NCBI GenBank assembly: GCA_005885325.1
Contig: VAYX01000048.1
Span: forward strand, 1 to 21,721
Source of the DNA: Actinomycetota bacterium
GTDB taxonomy: Bacteria > Actinomycetota > UBA4738 > HRBIN12
Reading direction: 5' to 3'
DNA: 21,721 nucleotides
The notes under the pieces: model-generated
What the model was told of the DNA's origin: nothing
Databases searched by the model: none
What the model saw: only the letters and a program-made list of their open reading frames with translations
In this document: one piece after another, positions 1-6,669 of the stretch
Layout: each line of letters begins with the position of its first letter
Numbering within the stretch: the first letter of the stretch is position 1
Position numbers and translations under genes: made by a program

Positions 1-793
1 CCTCCCCCGGCGACGCCCCCGTCGCCAGGGCCGCCAGGAAGACGCCGTCGAAGGCATCCCCAGCGCCGGTTGGATCGGTCTCGGCGACGGGCTCCCCCTC
101 GTAGCGGATGAGGAGGCCCTCCCACGACATCGCCGCGCCGCGCGGGCCGCGCTTGACGCACACGACCTGGTATCGCTGGGCCAGGGCCTCCGCAGCATCC
201 TCTCCGCGCCGGCCGCACAGCACCTCGGCCTCGAGCTCGTTCACCAACAGGACCGACGCCGGCTCCGTCGCGGCGAAGAACCGCGTCGTGCCGAACTCCC
301 GCAGGAGCGGCCAGGAGGCTGCGTCCACGGCGACGTATCGAGCCTTCGCGCGGTTCAGGGCGGCCATCGCGGCGGGAAGCGATGCCTCGTCGAGCAGGAG
401 GTAGCCCGAGACCAGCACGGCGCCCGCCTCGATCTCGGAGGGGAGATCGGCAGGTGAAAGGCGGGCGTTCGCCCCCCGGTCCGCGACCATCGATCGCTCC
501 CCGGCCGAGTGGACCACCAGCATCGAGCCCGTACGAGCCTGGGCGTCCACGGCGAGCAGGGTCTCCACGCCGTGTTCGGCGATCGACTCCTGGAGGAGCC
601 GCCCGCTCAGGTCGTCGCCGACCCGCCCGTGGAGCCGGACCGTGGCATGGGCCGCGGCCCCCCACACGGCGGCGTTCGCCGCGCTGCCGCCCGGTCGGAT
701 CGACACCCGCCCGTGGACGTCGCCTCCCTCCGCCAGCGCCGTCGCCTCCACGCTGACGTCGACCATGACGTCGCCCACCGTGACCAGGTCCAT
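1..793 (-). CDS. PfkB/ribokinase-family carbohydrate kinase (3' end cut by window)
   Basis: This is a cytoplasmic ATP-dependent kinase of the PfkB family, which phosphorylates sugars or nucleosides. The frame is open from ATG at 793 to the window edge (264 codons), so the C-terminus is missing. Seen: an N-terminal VTVGDVMVDV strand, the Gly-rich substrate motif RPGGSAANAAVWGAA at about residues 33-47, and near the cut end DPTGAGDAFDGVF, the PfkB signature 2 with the anion hole and catalytic Asp. The substrate cannot be read from the sequence; ribose, pseudouridine and adenosine kinases all share these motifs. A TAGGGT box ends 8 nt before the ATG and no Shine-Dalgarno is visible, so it is probably transcribed separately, as a leaderless mRNA, from the thiE operon that ends 40 nt upstream. 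Confidence 0.9.
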   Translation of the reverse strand, partial: MDLVTVGDVMVDVSVEATALAEGGDVHGRVSIRPGGSAANAAVWGAAAHATVRLHGRVGDDLSGRLLQESIAEHGVETLLAVDAQARTGSMLVVHSAGERSMVADRGANARLSPADLPSEIEAGAVLVSGYLLLDEASLPAAMAALNRAKARYVAVDAASWPLLREFGTTRFFAATEPASVLLVNELEAEVLCGRRGEDAAEALAQRYQVVCVKRGPRGAAMSWEGLLIRYEGEPVAETDPTGAGDAFDGVFLAALATGASPGE

Positions 794-801
794 GGCGGAC
801 A

Positions 802-807
802 ACCCTA
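802..807 (-). promoter_or_regulatory. -10 box (TAGGGT) of a probable leaderless promoter for the PfkB-family kinase
   Basis: On the minus strand TAGGGT (TAnnnT) is followed by 8 nt (TGTCCGCC) and then the ATG at 793. That spacing puts the transcription start at or next to the start codon, and there is no purine-rich ribosome binding site. No clear -35 is seen. Inference from the pattern, supported by similar boxes before other genes in the window. Confidence 0.5.
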
Positions 808-833
808 TCGAGGCTCAGAGGGGCCCGGAGGAC

Positions 834-1907
834 TCAGGTCCGGTCGCGGATCCCTGCGGCTTCCTCGGCCCACCGGCCGAACGCGCCCCAGAACGGATCG
901 AGCCCCGGGTGCTCGAGCGCTTCATCGCCTCGGTCGGTGACCAGGACGGCACCATGCTCCACCTCCGTCACCTGCCCCACGACCGCGGCGTCGATGCCGT
1001 CATCTTCGAGCGCCGACGCGAACGCGTCGGCGCGGTCCTGGACGACCGTGCAGATCAGCGTGCCCTCGGAGATCGAGGTGTATGGGTCCATCCCGGTGTG
1101 CTCGCACACCGCTCGGACCTCGGGCCGCAGGGGGATCCTGGCCAGCTCGACCCGCATGCCCACCTTGGAGGCCGAGGCGACCTCGGCGAGCCCGCCGAGG
1201 ACGCCGCCCTCCGTCGCGTCGTGCATCGACGTCACACCCTGGTCCCGAAGGCCGAACTCCCGGGCGACCGCTGCTTCCGGCACGACGGTCATCCGCTCGA
1301 AAAGGGCGTCGGCGGCCTTCACGACGTCCTCCCCCACGCCCTGTGCCAAGCGCTCGGGGAACGTGGCCGCGAACAGCGCCGTGGCCTCGATGGCCGCGCC
1401 CTTCGTGACCACGATCGCGTCGCCGGGTCGCGCCATCTGCGGCGTCACGTAACGGTCCTCCGCTCCGGCGGCCATGCAGACGGCCCCGCCCACCATGGGC
1501 CACGTGCAGCCCTCGTACCGGGCGGTGTGTCCGGTGACGATGGCGATGCCGATGTCCCGACACGTCCGGTGGAACGCGTCCCACAGGGCCGTCAGCTCCT
1601 CGTCGGTGACCTCCGGCGGCAGGTTCAGGTCCACAGCCATCCACCGAAGGGGAAGGCCGCTCGTGGCGGCGTCCGAGGCCAGGATGTGCACCGCGAACCA
1701 CGCCGCCCGGTCCCAGCCGTACGCCGGCACGACGAACACCGGGTCGGCGGTCAGCGCCATGGCCACGCCGTCGGCCACCCGCACGACGCCGACGTCGACA
1801 CCGTGCTCTGGACCCACCAGGACGTCCGGGTCCTTCGCACCAAGCCGGCGCAGGATGACCTGCTCGAACAACTCCGCCGTGGCCTTGCCCAGGCGCGGCT
1901 CCCCCAC
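834..1907 (-). CDS. AIR-synthase-related protein (HypE/ThiL-like fold), candidate thiamine-phosphate kinase
   Basis: This 357-residue protein is of the PurM/AIR-synthase superfamily, which includes PurM, SelD, HypE and ThiL. Visible family features are an alternation of hydrophobic strands around VAMALTADPVFVVP (about residues 48-61), a helix with ASDAATSGLPLRW, the IVTGHTARYEG segment, and a C-terminal-domain motif SMHDATEGGVLGGLAEVA like the DxTEGG of HypE/SelD. It lacks the C-terminal Cys that HypE carbamoylates (it ends RDRT), so it is unlikely to be a hydrogenase maturation factor. GTG at 1907 is preceded by GGGGAGG at a spacing of about 10 nt. It lies 6 nt after thiE, downstream of a TPP riboswitch. 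A role in phosphorylating thiamine monophosphate is inferred from that context only. Confidence 0.8.
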   Translation of the reverse strand: MGEPRLGKATAELFEQVILRRLGAKDPDVLVGPEHGVDVGVVRVADGVAMALTADPVFVVPAYGWDRAAWFAVHILASDAATSGLPLRWMAVDLNLPPEVTDEELTALWDAFHRTCRDIGIAIVTGHTARYEGCTWPMVGGAVCMAAGAEDRYVTPQMARPGDAIVVTKGAAIEATALFAATFPERLAQGVGEDVVKAADALFERMTVVPEAAVAREFGLRDQGVTSMHDATEGGVLGGLAEVASASKVGMRVELARIPLRPEVRAVCEHTGMDPYTSISEGTLICTVVQDRADAFASALEDDGIDAAVVGQVTEVEHGAVLVTDRGDEALEHPGLDPFWGAFGRWAEEAAGIRDRT

Positions 1908-1913
1908 GGCGGC

Positions 1914-2561
1914 TCAACCTCCCCGCACGGATGCGTGGGCCCGGACGACCGCAACGAGCTCCCGTGTCGCCTCCATCGGATCGGGAGCACCACCCACGGC
2001 CGAGACGACCGCGACGCCGGCGGCGCCGGCCCCGAGGACCTCCCGCGCGTTCGAGGGGTCGATCCCCCCGACCCCGACGACCGGGAGCGACGTCGCATCG
2101 ACGACGGCTCGGAGTCCGTCGAGTCCGACCGGAATGGCCTCGGGCTTGGTCGGAGTGGCGAACACCGTGACACCGACGTAGTCGGCCCCGGCCCTCTCCG
2201 CCGCAACGGCCTGCTCTCGCGTCGCCACGCTGATCCCCAGCACCCCGTCAGGCCCGAGTCGCTCCCGCGCGGTCTCCGGGTGGTCGTCCTGGCCGACGTG
2301 GGCCCCCCCGGCGCCGACGGCGACCGCGATGTCGATCCGGTCGTTCACCACGAACAGGACGTCGGCCCGACGGCATGATCGGGCGATCAGGCGGGCAACC
2401 GACCGCAGCTCGTCGTCCGAGAGCTCCGGCCCGCGGAGCTGGATCACGTCGGCGCCGCCCTCGACCGCCGCGTTCGCCACCTCGACATGTCCACGGCCCG
2501 GGACGAGCCCGCTCGAGGTGATGACGTGGACCTGGAGCCGTTCCGGATCGATCGCGCCCAT
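1914..2561 (-). CDS. thiE: Thiamine-phosphate synthase
   Basis: This enzyme couples hydroxymethylpyrimidine pyrophosphate with the thiazole phosphate to give thiamine monophosphate. It is a TIM barrel of 215 residues, the usual ThiE length. Seen: VIQLRGPELSDDEL (usually QLR-K, diphosphate side), LFVVNDRIDIAVAVGAGGAHVGQDD (the NDR..A...ADGVHLGQ motif), VTVFATPTKP (the FxTxTK motif) and VGVGGIDPSNAREVL near the C-terminus. The chosen start, ATG at 2561, has GGAGG 5 nt upstream. An in-frame ATG at 2579 lies inside the TPP riboswitch core and is rejected. First gene of an operon with the AIR-synthase-related gene. Confidence 0.93.
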   Translation of the reverse strand: MGAIDPERLQVHVITSSGLVPGRGHVEVANAAVEGGADVIQLRGPELSDDELRSVARLIARSCRRADVLFVVNDRIDIAVAVGAGGAHVGQDDHPETARERLGPDGVLGISVATREQAVAAERAGADYVGVTVFATPTKPEAIPVGLDGLRAVVDATSLPVVGVGGIDPSNAREVLGAGAAGVAVVSAVGGAPDPMEATRELVAVVRAHASVRGG

Positions 2562-2563
2562 CG

Positions 2564-2660
2564 TTCCCTCCGCCCGCATTACCGGGATCAGGTTCCTCGG
2601 GTCGCCGGCGCGTATGGCCGGCCTCTCAGCCCGGTTGTCCCGAGCTCCCCGGTGGTTCCG
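2564..2660 (-). promoter_or_regulatory. TPP riboswitch (THI element) upstream of thiE
   Basis: Read on the minus strand, the leader holds the two conserved TPP-aptamer blocks: CTGAGA within the P3 side (2629-2624), and GAACCTGATC followed by GGTAATGCGGGCGGAGGGA leading to position 2565. CTCGGG and CCCGAG can pair as P2, and CCGGGC with GCCGG flank the CTGAGA block. The 3' GGAGGG strand of the aptamer is also the ribosome binding site of thiE, only 5 nt from the ATG. That suggests ligand binding hides the Shine-Dalgarno (translational control). No terminator hairpin with a T-run follows. The class is established; the mechanism is inferred. Confidence 0.92.
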
Positions 2661-2665
2661 CCTCC

Positions 2666-2671
2666 AGTATA
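2666..2671 (-). promoter_or_regulatory. -10 box (TATACT) of the thiE riboswitch transcript
   Basis: TATACT, a 5/6 match to TATAAT, lies just downstream of the stop of the preceding membrane-protein gene. It would start transcription at about 2658, matching the 5' edge of the TPP aptamer. No clear -35 was found; it would fall inside the upstream gene. The same 11-nt block CCATATACTGG occurs before ltaA. Confidence 0.55.
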
Positions 2672-2676
2672 TGGCG

Positions 2677-3402
2677 CTACCTGCGACGGGCGGCCTGAAC
2701 CCGGACCAACGCTCGTTCCCGCGCTACTCGCTTCCAGTCGCTCGATTTCCTGGAGAACAGGATGTCGGTGGCGACCTGAAAGGCCCCGATGCCGGCTAGG
2801 ACCCATGCGGCCCACGCCGGGCCGTTCGCGGCGAGGCAGAACCCGAGGGCCACGAAGGGCGCGATCTTCGTGGCCAGCGCGCCGGACGCGTGCATCCAGG
2901 CCCGCGCTCCCGGAGAGGTCCGGAGGTAGGAGGCGTAGTCGATCTTCAGCCCGGGCCGGGGAGGAAACGGCCCCCCGATGTAGTAGGCCAGGAACCGGAT
3001 GCCGGCCAGGCGGCCAACGGCCCAGTGCGCGAGGTCGTGGACGCTCACCGACCACACAACGCCGGCGACCACGAACGCCAGCCCGGCAACGGTCGGATTG
3101 TCGCACCGCATGCCGTACACCACGGCCGCAGCGCCGAACAGCGCCTCGACCAGGAGGACCAGGTTCCCGAACCACACGGGGAGCCGGCGCCGGACCCGCG
3201 CCTCGAAGGCCTTGCGGTCAATCCGGCCGGCCTGGTCGGCCCAGTGCTCGGCCAGCACGGGGTCGGCCTTCACTCGGCCGAGCAGCCGCCAGAATCCGAG
3301 GGCGGAGAGGTCCGTCTGGCCCGCTTCGACGGCCGATTCGATGCGGGCGAACGCGTCCTGATAGGTCTCCCCGTCCGGAGGAAGACCCCCGGGTTCGCTC
3401 AT
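2677..3402 (-). CDS. M50-like integral membrane protein with HDxxH motif
   Basis: This 241-residue protein has a soluble, charged N-terminus of about 75 residues followed by four or more hydrophobic segments (about 76-98, 104-122, 130-140, 170-210). The motif VHDLAHWAVGRLAG puts His122 and His126 at the end of a membrane segment, as in the HExxH of site-2-protease-like M50 peptidases. The catalytic Glu is replaced by Asp here. A later SPGARAWMHASGALA segment resembles the 'aGPlaN' region of M50 proteins. Whether it is an active peptidase is open. ATG at 3402 is chosen because GGAGG lies 4 nt upstream; a longer reading to 3489 has arginine-rich, non-family sequence. The substrate is unknown. 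It is divergent from the kinase gene. Confidence 0.75.
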   Translation of the reverse strand: MSEPGGLPPDGETYQDAFARIESAVEAGQTDLSALGFWRLLGRVKADPVLAEHWADQAGRIDRKAFEARVRRRLPVWFGNLVLLVEALFGAAAVVYGMRCDNPTVAGLAFVVAGVVWSVSVHDLAHWAVGRLAGIRFLAYYIGGPFPPRPGLKIDYASYLRTSPGARAWMHASGALATKIAPFVALGFCLAANGPAWAAWVLAGIGAFQVATDILFSRKSSDWKRVARERALVRVQAARRR

Positions 3403-3420
3403 CCGGCCTCCGTTCCACGC

Positions 3421-3426
3421 TACGAT
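3421..3426 (+). promoter_or_regulatory. Possible -10 box (TACGAT) for the PknB-like kinase gene
   Basis: TACGAT lies in the divergent region between the M50-like gene and the kinase. It is followed at 3459-3464 by GGGAGG, a good ribosome binding site. No convincing -35 is present. Weak single-motif evidence. Confidence 0.3.
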
Positions 3427-3471
3427 GGGCCCCGGCCCTTCACACGTCGCCCGCGCGCGGGAGGTCCAGCG

Positions 3472-4752
3472 ACGTCCAGCCGTACACAACCGGATCGCAC
3501 GGTCCGCATCTCCGAGACCACGGCCAGCCTAACCACGCTCGACGGCCGGTACCAGGTCGTGGAGCGCATCGCCGCGGGCGGGATGGGCGAGGTCTTCCGG
3601 GCCCACGACGCCGTCCTTGATCGGGAGGTGGCCGTCAAGGTCCTGCACCCGAACCTGGCATCCGATCCGGGCTTCGTCGACCGGTTCCGCCGGGAGGCCC
3701 GGGCCGCGGCGGGGCTCAGCCACCCGAACATCGTGGGTGTACACGACTGGGGGGCCGTCGACGGCGTCTACTTCATGGTGATGGAGTTCGTTCGGGGGCA
3801 GAGCCTTCGCGACGTCCTTACCGCGGAGGGATTGCTGGCTCCGGCTCAGGCCGCCGACGTCCTCATGCAGGTGCTCGCGGCCCTCGAGCACGCACACCGA
3901 AAGGGCATCGTCCACCGAGACGTGAAGCCCGAGAACGTCCTGCTCACCCGGGACGGCGTGGCGAAGGTGACCGACTTCGGGCTGGCGCGCGCCTATGCAG
4001 ACGCGCGCTCCACCCAGACCGGAACCATCTCGGGGACCGCCCATTACCTCGCGCCCGAGCAGCTCCTAGGCGAACCGGCCGATCCCCGCACCGACCTGTA
4101 CTCCGTGGGGATCGTGGCCTTCGAGCTGCTCACCGGGAGCGCGCCGTTCGACGGCGAGACGTCGGTGGCCATCGCGTACAAGCACCTCCGCGATCGCGTC
4201 CCTCGGCCCTCGGCCCGAAACACGACGGTGCCGAAGGGCCTCGCGTCCGGAGTCGGCGACCGAGGCGCGGCGGGACCTCGCCGCCGAGGCGGCGACGTTC
4301 CCGGCCGCCGTTCCGATCGGTCGGCTGGTCCGCGAGATGCCGGCGTCGTCGCCGCAACCGGACCCAGGACGCGCTCAGACGGTGGTCATCCCGCGCGGCA
4401 AGCGCGCCGGACGACGGCGGCCGGGCGGATGGCTGATCGGCTCGATCCTCGCGGTCCTCGCCCTGGCTGCGGCCGCGTGGGGCGCGTGGACGTACGTCAT
4501 CCCCCACAGCGTGGATGTTCCCCGGGTAACCGGGCTGTCGATGGCCGCAGCGACCGCTCGCATCCAGGACGCCGATCTCACCGTCTCGCTTGCTCCCGGC
4601 GACTACTCGCTTCAGGTGCCGGAGGGCCACGTCCTCCGGATCCAGCCGGCAACGGGAGCGACCGTTCGGACCGGGACGAAGGTGACGCTGACGCCGTCCC
4701 TCGGCCCTCCTCTGGTGCCGGTTCCCGACCTCGTAGGCAAGACGATCCCTGA
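3472..4752 (+). CDS. PknB-like Ser/Thr protein kinase, catalytic part (frameshifted near 4243)
   Basis: The cytoplasmic catalytic domain of a membrane-bound Hanks-type kinase. Counted from 3472 it has a Gly-rich loop IAAGGMGEVF (33-42), VAVK with Lys56, catalytic HRDVKPEN (148-155), DFG (168-170) and APE (194-196), all intact. No ATG, GTG or TTG lies in frame upstream of the Gly-rich loop except GTG at 3559, inside the domain. ACG at 3472, 7 nt after GGGAGG, or ATC at 3508 are the start candidates. After VPKGL (ending 4242) the frame gives only Arg/Gly-rich sequence up to the stop at 4752. The expected end of the domain (RPESATEARRDL) continues in the +1 frame from 4244, so about 14 residues of subdomain X/XI are missing. 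The gene is probably continuous with the TM-PASTA part at 4337-5296 but broken here. Confidence 0.8.
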   Translation, partial: TSSRTQPDRTVRISETTASLTTLDGRYQVVERIAAGGMGEVFRAHDAVLDREVAVKVLHPNLASDPGFVDRFRREARAAAGLSHPNIVGVHDWGAVDGVYFMVMEFVRGQSLRDVLTAEGLLAPAQAADVLMQVLAALEHAHRKGIVHRDVKPENVLLTRDGVAKVTDFGLARAYADARSTQTGTISGTAHYLAPEQLLGEPADPRTDLYSVGIVAFELLTGSAPFDGETSVAIAYKHLRDRVPRPSARNTTVPKGLASGVGDRGAAGPRRRGGDVPGRRSDRSAGPRDAGVVAATGPRTRSDGGHPARQARRTTAAGRMADRLDPRGPRPGCGRVGRVDVRHPPQRGCSPGNRAVDGRSDRSHPGRRSHRLACSRRLLASGAGGPRPPDPAGNGSDRSDRDEGDADAVPRPSSGAGSRPRRQDDP

Positions 4753-5296
4753 GGCCCGTGATCTCCTGCGGAAGGCCCACTTCACTCTCGGCAAGCGAAC
4801 GCCCCGGTTCAGCGACCGGTTCCCCCAGGGCCGGGTCATCGCCCAGAGCGAGCCCGGCGCCGGGACCGCTCCCCAGGGGAGCGCCATCGACGTGGTCGTG
4901 AGCAAGGGCCCCACGCCACAACCGGTGCCGAAGGTGATCGGAAAGTCCGAGGAGCAGGCTCGGAGCATGTTGACCGCCTGGGTGGTCAAGAAGGAGGGCG
5001 CGTACTCCGACAGCGTGCCCCGTGGCCAGGTGGTCGCCCAGGACCCCGACCCGAGGACCAGGGTCCAGCCGGGCCAAGCCGTCACCATCGTTGTGTCGCT
5101 CGGGCCGAAATTCTTCGACGTTCCCAACTTCGTCGGCATGAAGAAGAACGCGGCGATCGCCGCCATCCAGGCCCTGGGGCTCCGCGCGCAGTGGTACCCG
5201 GTTCCGGGGTCCAACGGCGACACGGTCGTCAGCCAGCTGCCCGAAGGGGGGACCAGGGTCCGAGCCGGTTCCACCGTAACGATCTACGTGGCGTGA
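4337..5296 (+). CDS. Transmembrane and four-PASTA part of the PknB-like kinase (separate frame)
   Basis: 319 codons from ATG 4337, but the coding frame clearly extends upstream to about 4244 as the end of the kinase domain. It holds a basic juxtamembrane stretch (GKRAGRRRPGG), one transmembrane helix (about residues 32-55, LIGSILAVLALAAAAWGAW) and four extracytoplasmic PASTA repeats starting near VDVPRVTGLS, VPVPDLVGKT, QPVPKVIGKS and FDVPNFVGMK. PASTA domains bind muropeptides or lipid II in PknB/StkP and link the kinase to growth and division. As the sequence stands, this half is separated from the catalytic half by a frameshift. Either the locus is a pseudogene, or a ~40-nt deletion is an error. 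The stop overlaps the nfo start by GTGA. Confidence 0.85.
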   Translation: MPASSPQPDPGRAQTVVIPRGKRAGRRRPGGWLIGSILAVLALAAAAWGAWTYVIPHSVDVPRVTGLSMAAATARIQDADLTVSLAPGDYSLQVPEGHVLRIQPATGATVRTGTKVTLTPSLGPPLVPVPDLVGKTIPEARDLLRKAHFTLGKRTPRFSDRFPQGRVIAQSEPGAGTAPQGSAIDVVVSKGPTPQPVPKVIGKSEEQARSMLTAWVVKKEGAYSDSVPRGQVVAQDPDPRTRVQPGQAVTIVVSLGPKFFDVPNFVGMKKNAAIAAIQALGLRAQWYPVPGSNGDTVVSQLPEGGTRVRAGSTVTIYVA

Positions 5297-6123
5297 GGAT
5301 CGGGGCCCACGTCCCCACCAGGGGCGGCCTCCTCTCGGCGATCCGCGCCGCCCGTGAGTGCGGCGCGGATGCCATCCAGGTGTTCCTGTCCAATCCGCGG
5401 GCGTGGGCGCCGCCCCGGATCTCGCGGAAAGAGGCGGACGCATTCCGCCAAGCGTGGGGCGAGTCCGGCCTGGGTCCGATGTTCGTGCACGCTCCCTACG
5501 TCGTGAACCTGGCCTCTCCCGTTCCCGAGTTCCTGGAGCGCTCGATCGACGTGATCCGGCAGGCGGTGGCAGCCGCCTCGAGCGTCGGTGCGAACGGATA
5601 CGTCGTCCACGCCGGCTCCGGCGGTCCCGGCGAGCCCGCGGAGTCCTTCCGCCGGACCGTGTCCGCGCTGCGGGCGGTTCCGGCCCAGGGTGGCTGCGAC
5701 GTCGTGGTGGAGCTGACCGCGGGGACCGCCGGCTCGGTTGCCGCCACGTTCCCGGAGGCGGCTCACCTGTTCGAGGCGGTGGGCGACCCCCGGCTCAAGC
5801 TCTGTGCCGACACGTGCCACCTGTTCGCCGCGGGGTACGCGCTCGACGAGCCCGACGGGGTGGCCGCGTGCTTCGAGGAGCTGCATGCGAGCGGCCTGGG
5901 CGATCGGCTCGTCCTCATCCATGCGAACGACGCCAAGTACGAACGGGGAGCCCGTCGCGATCGCCACGAGCACATCGGACAGGGTGGGATCGGCGTCGAG
6001 GGATTCTTCGAGATCCTGCACCGCCCCGAGGTGCAGGAGCTCGCGCTGGTCGTCGAGACGCCCGGCCGCCTGGAGGATCACGCGCGAAACATCGCGACTC
6101 TCCGCCGCCTCGCTGCGGACTGA
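5293..6123 (+). CDS. nfo: Endonuclease IV (AP endonuclease)
   Basis: This enzyme cleaves DNA 5' to abasic sites in base excision repair and removes 3' blocking groups; it uses three zinc ions in a TIM barrel. 276 residues, the normal length. All nine metal ligands of the family can be placed: His66 (HAPY), His106 (VHAGS), Glu140 (VVELTAG, where Leu replaces the usual Asn of ENTAG), Asp173 and His176 (CADTCHLFAAGY), His210 (IHANDAK), Asp223 and His225 (RDRHEHIGQGGIG) and Glu255 (VVETP). GTG at 5293 overlaps the TGA of the upstream PASTA gene, so translation is probably coupled. Confidence 0.95.
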   Translation: MRIGAHVPTRGGLLSAIRAARECGADAIQVFLSNPRAWAPPRISRKEADAFRQAWGESGLGPMFVHAPYVVNLASPVPEFLERSIDVIRQAVAAASSVGANGYVVHAGSGGPGEPAESFRRTVSALRAVPAQGGCDVVVELTAGTAGSVAATFPEAAHLFEAVGDPRLKLCADTCHLFAAGYALDEPDGVAACFEELHASGLGDRLVLIHANDAKYERGARRDRHEHIGQGGIGVEGFFEILHRPEVQELALVVETPGRLEDHARNIATLRRLAAD

Positions 6124-6126
6124 CGG

Positions 6127-6669
6127 CTAGGGCTCGAGCTCGGCGCGCGAGTCTTCCTGGTAGGAGTACCGCTCCTCGCGCCAGGGGTCCGCGTGGATGT
6201 GGTACCCGCGGACCTCCCAGAATCCCCGCTTGTTGTGCTCGGCGAACTCCAGGCCCCGCAGCCACTTCGCGCTCTTCCACGCGTAGCGCTTCGGAACCAC
6301 GAGGCGGAGGGGGAACCCGTGCTCCGCCGCGAGCGGCTCGCCGTTGTGAGCCCAGGCCACCAGGACGTCGTCGTCCAGCATGGCCTGGAGCGAGAGGTCC
6401 GAGGTGTATCCGTAATCGCAGTGGGCGATGACCCACTTCGCCTCGGACTTGGGCTTGGCCTTCTCCGCCAGGACCCGGAACGGGATGCCGGTCCATTCGT
6501 TGTCGAGCGTCGACCACCCCGTTACGCAGTGCATGTCGGCCTGGACGTCGGCGGGGCCAAGCGCCTTCAGCTCGCCGTAGGTGAGCGTGTACGGGCTCTC
6601 GACAGCTCCCGACACCTCGAGGTCCCAGGCGGCCTCGTCGAACTTCGGGATGGGCCCGTAGTGGAGCAC
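6127..6669 (-). CDS. Sulfite-oxidase-like molybdopterin oxidoreductase (N-terminus uncertain)
   Basis: A small (about 200-residue) actinobacterial-type member of the sulfite oxidase/MsrP fold, which binds a single molybdopterin. Seen: Cys48 in ADMHCVTGWSTLDNEW (the Mo-coordinating Cys), AEHGFPLRLVVP, YAWKSAKWLRGLEF, KRGFWEVRGYH and the C-terminal DPWREERYSYQE, all family hallmarks. GTG at 6669 is the first standard start, but family-like sequence (RVPPGQRLVKGWP) continues upstream in frame to about 6735 without ATG, GTG or TTG. ATC at 6717 is the only near-cognate candidate. The true start seems lost where this gene meets ltaA. The stop lies 3 nt from the convergent nfo stop. The physiological substrate is unknown; no heme or secretion signal is visible. 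Confidence 0.85.
   Translation of the reverse strand: MLHYGPIPKFDEAAWDLEVSGAVESPYTLTYGELKALGPADVQADMHCVTGWSTLDNEWTGIPFRVLAEKAKPKSEAKWVIAHCDYGYTSDLSLQAMLDDDVLVAWAHNGEPLAAEHGFPLRLVVPKRYAWKSAKWLRGLEFAEHNKRGFWEVRGYHIHADPWREERYSYQEDSRAELEP

Noticed and set aside
834..1907. hypE (hydrogenase maturation) as a firm call
   Set aside because: The C-terminal Cys needed for HypE carbamoyl transfer is missing and no other hyp genes are nearby.
642..2378. Long plus-strand open frame opposite the PfkB, AIR-synthase and thiE genes
   Set aside because: Composition is His/Arg/Asp-rich with no family motif. The minus strand has recognisable genes throughout. It is an antisense shadow in high-GC DNA.
2562..2579. 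Upstream ATG start for thiE (MRAEGT extension)
   Set aside because: This ATG is part of the conserved TPP aptamer core and has no ribosome site of its own; the next ATG has GGAGG at 5 nt.
2890..3471. N-terminal extension of the kinase frame to ATG 2890
   Set aside because: It would overlap the conserved M50-like gene on the other strand, and its sequence is Arg/Pro/Gly-rich without domain features.
6121..6130. Bidirectional terminator between nfo and the sulfite-oxidase-like gene
   Set aside because: The convergent stops are only 3 nt apart and no hairpin with a T-run is present.
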